A stretch of 64,000 nt of DNA from Phoenix dactylifera (Eukaryota; Streptophyta; Magnoliopsida; Arecales; Arecaceae). The notes beneath the pieces were generated by a model that was not told where the DNA came from, searched no databases, and saw nothing but the letters and a program-made list of their open reading frames with translations. Of this stretch, positions 57,579 to 64,000 are shown one piece after another. The stretch is from assembly GCF_009389715.1 (NCBI RefSeq), contig NW_024067738.1:124001-188000 (forward strand), in the 5' to 3' direction. Numbering within the stretch: position 1 is the stretch's first letter; every line of letters starts with the position of its first letter. A program made the position numbers and the translations under genes.

Positions 57579-57944
57579 GACGATTCATAGTATATTGACG
57601 ATGTCTGTGCTTGCTTTGTTTTACCGCAGACAAAAATATGTGGCTTACACTCATCGCCTAGGATATGAGGATGAGTAACCCGTAACCCTGTGGTCCATAA
57701 GTTAATTAAGGATGTCCGCCTCAGTCTTTTTCGTTGATGTCACCAATTATGTACGGATATATTTTCCATAGATTTTAAAACTATTGAGCTTGAGTCTAGA
57801 CCCTTTCTTTTAAACAGCTTGAGGCTTGTCCCTTCTGCCAGCAAATGAAACAAAATTTTGTTTTGCTTTGGAATGTTTTGTCGAAGAATCAATCTATCAA
57901 ATGGGCTCTAAAATAGAGTGAAAGCAAAATAATAACTTAGCTTG
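57579..57944. repeat. OMT-B upstream spacer
   Basis: Homologous to the first part of the other spacer blocks. It joins the 2.15-kb array at about 57945. No gene. Confidence 0.6.
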
Positions 57945-58378
57945 ATTTATTAAATTAATAGATTTATTTTGTGCAAGAATAAATTTATTTTATATTAAAA
58001 TAGAATTATTGGATGCCGAATGATATATATATATATATATATTATTTCTTTTAAAAGTTTCTATTAATTACATTTATAAATTTACTTATTTATTTAGATG
58101 ATATATTGCTAATATGTTTTGCACTAAAAAAGGATCATGTATGCTTATATGGGCGATATGTCGCCCATCAAGCCTCTTTGTTTGGCATGCCATCCCTATC
58201 TATTAGGGATAACTATCCATTTTCGAGATAGATAGTATGTCGTCTATCCAAATATGCACCATTCTTTACCATGCAAAGCACCCACCATAAAAAAACTGAG
58301 CCCTACGCAAAAACACACCTTTGAGTCGTTGATATGATCTATCCAATGCTTTGAAAGCTTTCAGTCTACATATATTTA

Positions 58379-58849
58379 GGGCTCGTTTGGTTTACAGGAA
58401 GCATTTTCTCTCTTATGAATATATGATTCCTAGGAAGACGATTCTTAAGAAGAAAATGCCTGGGAATGCACTTTTGGTATATTTGGTTAAACATGGAAAA
58501 GTGACAGATTTCTAGAGTGCTTATGTTTGGTTGACCATCCACTTTCTTGGGAAAGTCATGCGTAATTCCTATTACGCCCTTAATAAAAATTAGGTCATTA
58601 ATGCTTCTTTAATGCTAAAGTGCCTTTTTAGAAAAATAAAAAATAGATTAATTTCCGCCTTAAGGGAAAGTAACTTTCCCATGTTTCTCATGGAAAAGGA
58701 TTTTCTATAAAATATGAGAATCATATTCTCATGGAATACAACTTTTTCATCTCTCTCTTTTGAAAACTCCAATCAAACAAAAAATATCTTATTACTTTTT
58801 TTGTTGATCACACTTCCCCTTCTTCTTTTTTCGCGAACCAAACGAGCCC
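58379..58849. mobile_element. MITE in unit 1
   Basis: 471 bp with inverted ends GGGCTCGTTTGGTT and AACCAAACGAGCCC. The left flank is TTA; the right is TTG, so a Tourist-like TTA duplication is possible but not proved. No coding capacity. Confidence 0.65.
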
Positions 58850-59029
58850 TTGTTGCGAAAGCAATGGAAAGCAAATTAGCTGGCTGCAGCTTCTCTGTGA
58901 CATTTGGGAAATTTTGTGCTCCGATTCTAGATGATGTCTCTGTCTCTCACGGACATATTTAGCTTTTTTTTTGGATAACCACGCACATATTTAGTTTGAG
59001 AGAGAAAGTTTTCCGTAAGAAAAGGATGT

Positions 59030-59272
59030 TTGTACGAATCTGCCCCGGAGGGAGCAAAGAGAGAGAGAGAGAGAGAGCCCTTGATAACCACGCACATATT
59101 TAGTTTGAGAGGGAAAGTTTTCCGTAAGAAAATGATGGGCGGCCAGCATCCATATCGAATAGGTTCAAGATCGTTATCTTGTGACGGACAAACAGTGTAT
59201 ATTCCACCATATTCGAAGGATAGTAGAGAAATATGGCTTCTTCCAAGCCATCCATATTTATCGACTGATTGA
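59030..59272 (+). other. Conserved small open frame in each 2.15-kb unit
   Basis: The + strand reads GGQHPYRIGSRSLSCDGQTV, then YIPPYSKDSREIWLLPSHPY, repeated at 61184-61426 and 63386-63577 with a few substitutions. The opposite strand is also open (58927-59322: DKYGWLGRSHISL). I recognise no family on either strand. Conservation may simply reflect recent duplication. Confidence 0.3.
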
Positions 59273-59423
59273 GTGGTTCCTTTATGGGGCATTATTTTAG
59301 TGGGTTTGTCGGGGTAAAACATGCAGAGGATTTTTACTTTCCTGATCAGCTTTTTTTTTTGACTCTATTAATTGTACTCACATGTGCGTGAGGCATTGCT
59401 TTTTTTTACTTTCCTGATCAGCT

Positions 59424-59505
59424 TTCCTCCTCTCCCAAGAATTGCTTCCTTGCATAGCTTCAGTATCTTCACGCATAACTCATCAGTCCAGTCATGCAAA
59501 ATCAG
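59424..59505 (-). pseudogene. OMT exon 2 remnant in unit 1
   Basis: 82 bp matching the first 27 codons or so of OMT exon 2 ([17 protein letters not shown]), with an AG acceptor still in place (ATGAAG). The rest of the exon is replaced by unrelated DNA. Confidence 0.8.
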
Positions 59506-60535
59506 CTTCATTCAATAGAAATAAGGCATACACCTATAAATTGCACTTGTTTCAATTTATAAAGAAGTTGTAGAGATTTCATTTAAAAAAAAAATTATAG
59601 CGACACCCACATTTCCAGAGATACCTCTTCAACTTTAAAAAGTTTCAAAATGACCCTTTTAAGTTTTCAAATTGTGCCAAACTGATCCTCTAGCCCCCCA
59701 ACCAATGGACGGTGTTAGTCTGCCGCTGCAAATAACCAAAATATACACACCCTCTTTAGAGTGTGGATTAATGAATTTATTCAAAATACTTTAAGATATA
59801 TGTGGTGGGTGATTCTTAACTAAAGATCATATACTGAGGGTACCCCCCAAAATAGTGATATTTATTTGGTCATTAAGTCCTTTGCATACTATGGTATATG
59901 GAAAAATCTCCACTTTCCTGGGAAAGTTATGCGTAATTCCTATTATACCCTTAATAAACATTAGATTTTATGCTTCTTTAATGCTGAAGCACCTTTTTGG
60001 GAAAAATAAAAATAGAGTGATTTTCGCCTCATGGAAAGTTTCTCATGGAAAAATAAATCTATCAAATGAGATCTGTAGGATTTGAAATTCTATGATATAA
60101 ATTTATTAAATTAATAGATTTATTTTGTACTAGAATAGATTTATTTTGTGTTAAAATAGAATTATTTGGATGCTGAATAATATTTATATATATATATATT
60201 ATTCCTTTTAAAAGTTTCTATTAATTGCATTTATAGATTTATTTATTTATTTAGATGATACATTGTTAACATGTTTTGCACTAAAAAAAGATCATGCATG
60301 CTTATATGGGCGATATGTCGCCCATCAAGCCTCTTTGTTTGGCATGCCATCCTAGTCTATTAGGGATAACTGTCCATTTTCGAGATAGATAGTATGTCGT
60401 CTATCCGAATATGCACCGTTCTTTACTAGGCAAAGCACCCACCATAAAAAAACTAAGCCCTATGCAAAAACACACCTTTGAGTCGTTGATATGATCTATC
60501 CAATGCTTTGAAAGCTTTCAGTCTACATATACTTA

Positions 60536-61001
60536 CGGCTCATTTGGTTCACGGGAAGCATTTTTTCTCCTAGAAATATGATTCCTGGGAAGACGATTTT
60601 AGAAGAAAATGCCTGGAAATGTACTTTTGGCATGTTTGTTAAACATGGAAAAGTGACAGATTTTCAGAATGTTTATGTTTGGTTGACTATCCACTTTTCT
60701 GAGAAAGTTATGTGTAATTCCTATTGTACCCTTAATAAAAATTAGGTCTTTAATGCTTCTTTACTGCTGAAGTGCCTTTTTGGAAAAATAAAAAATAGAG
60801 TGATTTCCGCCTTATGGGAAAGTAACTTTTCCATGTTTCTCATGGAAAAGGCTTTTCCATAAAATGTGAGAATCATATTCTCATGGAATACAACTTTTTC
60901 ATCTCTCTCTTTTGAAAACACCAATCAAACAAAAAACATCTTATTACTTTTTTTGTGGATCACACTTCCCCTTCTTCTTCTTTCGCGAACCAAACGAGCC
61001 C
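60536..61001. mobile_element. MITE in unit 2
   Basis: Same element as 58379-58849. Its left end is mutated to CGGCTCATTTGG. Copied by the tandem duplication, not inserted independently. Confidence 0.6.
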
Positions 61002-61578
61002 TTGTTGCGAAAGCAATGGAAAGCAAATTAGCGGGCTGTCGCTTCTCTGTGACATTTGGGAAATTTTGGGCTCCGATTCTAGATGATGTCTCTGTCTCTC
61101 ACGGACATATTTAGCTTTTTTTTTTTGGGTAACCACGCACATATTTAGTTTGAGAGAGAAAGTTTTCCGTAAGAAAAGGATGTTTGTACGAATCTGCCCC
61201 AGAGGGAGCGAAGAGAGAGAGAGAGAGAGAGCCCTTGATTACCACGCACATATTTAGTTTGAGAGGGAAAGTTTTCCGTAAGAAAATGATGGGCGGCCAG
61301 CATCCATATCGAATAGGTTCAAGATCGTTATCTTGTGACGGACAAACAGTGTATATTCCACCATATTCGAAGGCTTGCAGAGAAATATGGCTTCTTCCAA
61401 GCCATCCATATTTATCGACTGATTGAGTGGTTCCTTTATGGCGCATTATTTTAGTGGGTTTGTCGGGGTAAAACAGGCAGAGGATTTTTACTTTCCTGAT
61501 CAGCTTTTTTTTTTTTGACTCTATTAATTGTACTCACATGTGCGTGAGGCATTGCTTTTTTTACTTTCCTGATCAGCT

Positions 61579-61660
61579 TTCCTCCTCTCCCAAGAATTGC
61601 TTCCTTGCATAGCTTCAGTATCTTCACGCATAACTCATCAGTCCAGTCATGCAAAATCAG
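61579..61660 (-). pseudogene. OMT exon 2 remnant in unit 2
   Basis: Same 82-bp remnant as at 59424-59505. Confidence 0.8.
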
Positions 61661-62691
61661 CTTCATTCAATAGAAATAAGGCATACACCTATAAATTGCA
61701 CTTGTTTCAATTTATAAAGAAGTTGTAGAGATTTCATTTAAAAAAAAAATTATAGTGACACCCACATTTCCAGAGATACCTCTTCAACTTTAAAAAGTTT
61801 CAAAATGACCCTTTTAAGTTTTCAAATTGTGCCAAACTGATCCTCTAGCCCCCCAACCAATGGACGGTGTTAGTCTGCCGCTGCAAATAACCAAAATATA
61901 CACACCCTCTTTAGAGTGTGGATTAATGAATTTATTCAAAATGCTTTAAGATATATGTGGTGGGTGATTCTTAACTAAAGATCATATACTGAGGGTACCT
62001 CCCAAAATAGTGATATTTATTTGGTCATTAAGTCCTTTGCATACTATGGTATATGGAAAAATCTCCACTTTCCTGGGAAAGTTATGCGTAATTCCTATTA
62101 TACCCTTAATAAAAATTAGATTTTAATGCTTCTTTAATGCTGAAGCGTCTTTTTGGGAAAAAATAAAAATAGAATGATTTTCGCCTCATGTGAAAGTTTC
62201 TAATGGAAAAATAAATCTATCAAATGAGATCTGTAGGATTTGAAATTCTATGATATAAATTTATTAAATTAATAGATTTATTTTGTACTAGAATAGATTT
62301 ATTTTGTGTTAAAATAGAATTATTTGGATGCTGAATAATATATATATATATATATTATTCCTTTTAAAAGTTTCTATTAATTGCATTTATAGATTTATTT
62401 ATTTATTTAGATGATACATTGCTAACATGTTTTGCACTAAAAAAAGATCATGCATGCTTATATGGGCGATATGCCGCCCATCAAGCCTCTTTGTTTGGCA
62501 TGCCATCCTAGTCTATTAGGGATAACTATCCATTTTCGAGATAGATAGTATGTCGTCTATCCGAATATGCACCGTTCTTTACCAGGCAAAGCACCCACCA
62601 TAAAAAAACTAAGCCCTATGCAAAAACACACCTTTGAGTCGTTGATATGATCTATCCAATGCTTTGAAAGCTTTCAGTCTACATATACTTA

Positions 62692-63155
62692 CGGCTCGTT
62701 TGGTTCACGGGAAACATTTTTTCTCTTAGGAATATGATTCCCGGGAAGACGATTTTAGGAAGAAAATGCCTGGAAATGTACTTTTGGCATGTTTGGTTAA
62801 ACATGAAAAAGTGACAGATTTCCAGAGTGCTTATGTTTGGTTGACTATCCACTTTTCTGAGAAAGTTATGTGTAATTCCTATTATACCCTTAATAAAAAT
62901 TAGATCTTTAATGCTTATTTAATGCTGAAGTGCCTTTTTGGAAAAATAAAAAATAGAGTGATTTCCGCCTTATGGGAAAGTAACTTTCCGTGTTTCTCAT
63001 GGAAAAGGCTTTCCAAAAAATGTGAGAATCATATTCTCATGGAATACAACTTTTTCATCTCTCTCTTTTGAAAACTCCAATCAAACAAAAAACATCTTAT
63101 TACTTTTTTGTTGATCACACTTCCCCTTCTTCTTTTTTCGCGAACCAAACGAGCC
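62692..63155. mobile_element. MITE in unit 3
   Basis: Same element. Left end CGGCTCGTTTGG, right end AACCAAACGAGCCC. Confidence 0.6.
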
Positions 63156-63730
63156 CTTGTTGCGAAAGCAATGGAAAGCAAATTAGCTGGCTGTCGCTTC
63201 TCTGTGACATTTGGGAAAATTTTGTTCCGATTCTAGATGATGTCTATCTCTCTCACGGACATATTTAGCTTTTTTTTTTGGGTAACCACGCTCATATTTA
63301 GTTTGAGAGAGAAAGTTTTCCGTAAGAAAAGGATGTTTGTACGAATCTGCCCCGGAGGGAGCGAAGAGAGAGAGAGAGAGAGCCCTTGATAACCACGCAC
63401 ATATTTAGTTTGAGAGGGAAAGTTTTCCGTAAGAAAATGATTGGCGGCCAGCATCCATATCGAATAGGTTCAAGATCGGTATCTTGTGACGGACAAACAG
63501 TGTATATTCCACCATATTCGAAGGCTTGCAGAGAAATATGGCTTCTTCCAAGCCATCCATATTTATCGACTGATTGAGTGGTTCCTTTATGGCGCATTAT
63601 TTTAGTGGGTTTGTCGGGGTAAAACAGGCAGAGGATTTTTACTTTCCTGATCAGCTTTTTTTTTTTGACTCTATTAATTGTACTCACATGTGCGTGAGGC
63701 ATTGCTTTTTTTTACTTTCCTGATCAGCTT

Positions 63731-63811
63731 TACTCCTCTCCCAAGAATTGCTTCCTTGCATAGCTTCAGTATCTTCACGCATAACTCATCAGTCCAGTCA
63801 TGCAAAATCAG
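63731..63811 (-). pseudogene. OMT exon 2 remnant in unit 3
   Basis: Same remnant, with one visible substitution near its left end ('tactcctctc'). Confidence 0.8.
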
Positions 63812-64000
63812 CTTCATTCAATAGAAATAAGGCATACACCTATAAATTGCTCTTGTTTCAATTTATAAAGAAGTTGTAGAGATTTCATTTAAAAAAAAAA
63901 TTATAGCGACACCCACATTTCCAGAGATACCTCTTCAACTTTAAAAAGTTTCAAAATGACCCTTTTAAGTTTTCAAATTGTGCCAAACTGATCCTCTAGC

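Larger units (their letters stand above)
57945..60100. repeat. 2.15-kb tandem unit 1
   Basis: The landmark 'tttattaaattaatagattt' recurs at 57945, 60101 and 62259 (periods 2156 and 2158). Order: AT-rich start with an (AT)n run, a 'gggcgatatgtcgccc' palindrome (58149-58164), a MITE, a duplicated 'ccacgcacatatttagtttgag' segment around a (GA)n run, a conserved small ORF, an OMT exon-2 remnant, OMT intron, and a block that recalls the OMT upstream spacer. The array evidently grew from a decayed OMT locus. Confidence 0.85.
60101..62258. repeat. 2.15-kb tandem unit 2
   Basis: Same order of parts as unit 1, with small differences, for example 'ggctcatttggttcacggg' at the MITE start and a longer (GA)n run near 61212-61231. 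Confidence 0.85.
62259..64000. repeat. 2.15-kb tandem unit 3 (continues past the window)
   Basis: Closest to unit 2. The palindrome is altered to 'gggcgatatgccgccc' (about 62464). It is cut by the window edge inside the OMT intron part. Confidence 0.85.

Noticed and set aside
1-64000. rRNA, tRNA, snRNA or microRNA genes
   Set aside because: None recognised by eye on either strand. Short hairpins seen are explained by transposon ends or LTRs.

Overview
This window is nuclear DNA from a flowering plant, most likely a monocot and possibly a palm. The evidence is plant Athila/Tat gypsy retrotransposons, CACTA and hAT DNA transposons, an L1-type LINE with a C-terminal RNase H, and GC-rich first exons in a clustered O-methyltransferase (OMT) family. 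The species assignment is a guess. There is no bacterial, organellar, rRNA or tRNA gene content. About four fifths of the window is transposable-element DNA arranged as nested insertions.

Layout. 1-1267: left part of an OMT cluster (start of a gene running off the left edge, a spacer, and an exon-2 fossil). 1268-21126: a Tat-lineage, non-autonomous LTR retrotransposon (+) whose gag is split by a young, nearly intact Athila-type element (2964-14854, - strand, 1823-bp LTRs, perfect GCAAG target duplication). The Tat element has lost pol, but carries 116-bp tandem repeats and an antisense, intron-containing gene with its own TATA box. 21127-24000: unrecognised DNA, an 871-bp hAT fossil and a CACTA end. 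24005-39215: an L1-type LINE (with a 57-bp tandem repeat at or near its 5' end) split by three Athila-like insertions: an internally deleted element and two solo LTRs, each with a perfect 5-bp target duplication. 40261-41698: a second hAT-like element with a GC-rich insert. 43066-46892 and 47598-51086: two non-autonomous CACTA elements of one family. The first carries pieces of an HpcH/HpaI aldolase gene and a monogalactosyldiacylglycerol (MGDG) synthase gene; the second carries pieces of an NF-YA transcription-factor gene and a plasma-membrane H+-ATPase gene, with exon-intron boundaries preserved.

51222-64000: the main OMT cluster. Two nearly identical two-exon OMT genes (51222-52549 and 56226-57494, - strand) are the only host genes that look functional. 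Around them are OMT copies stripped of exons, a 5'-truncated LINE fragment, and an array of three 2.15-kb units at the right edge, each holding an 82-bp remnant of OMT exon 2, a MITE and a conserved small ORF.

How it fits together. The cluster grew by tandem duplication, then decayed by deletion and TE insertion. The sharpest link is the second CACTA: it sits 135 bp downstream of the stop codon of OMT copy A, while the paralogous flank of copy B preserves the empty target site. The captured NF-YA and H+-ATPase exons lie on the same strand as OMT-A, so read-through transcripts are conceivable. All family names come from reading motifs; no database search was possible.
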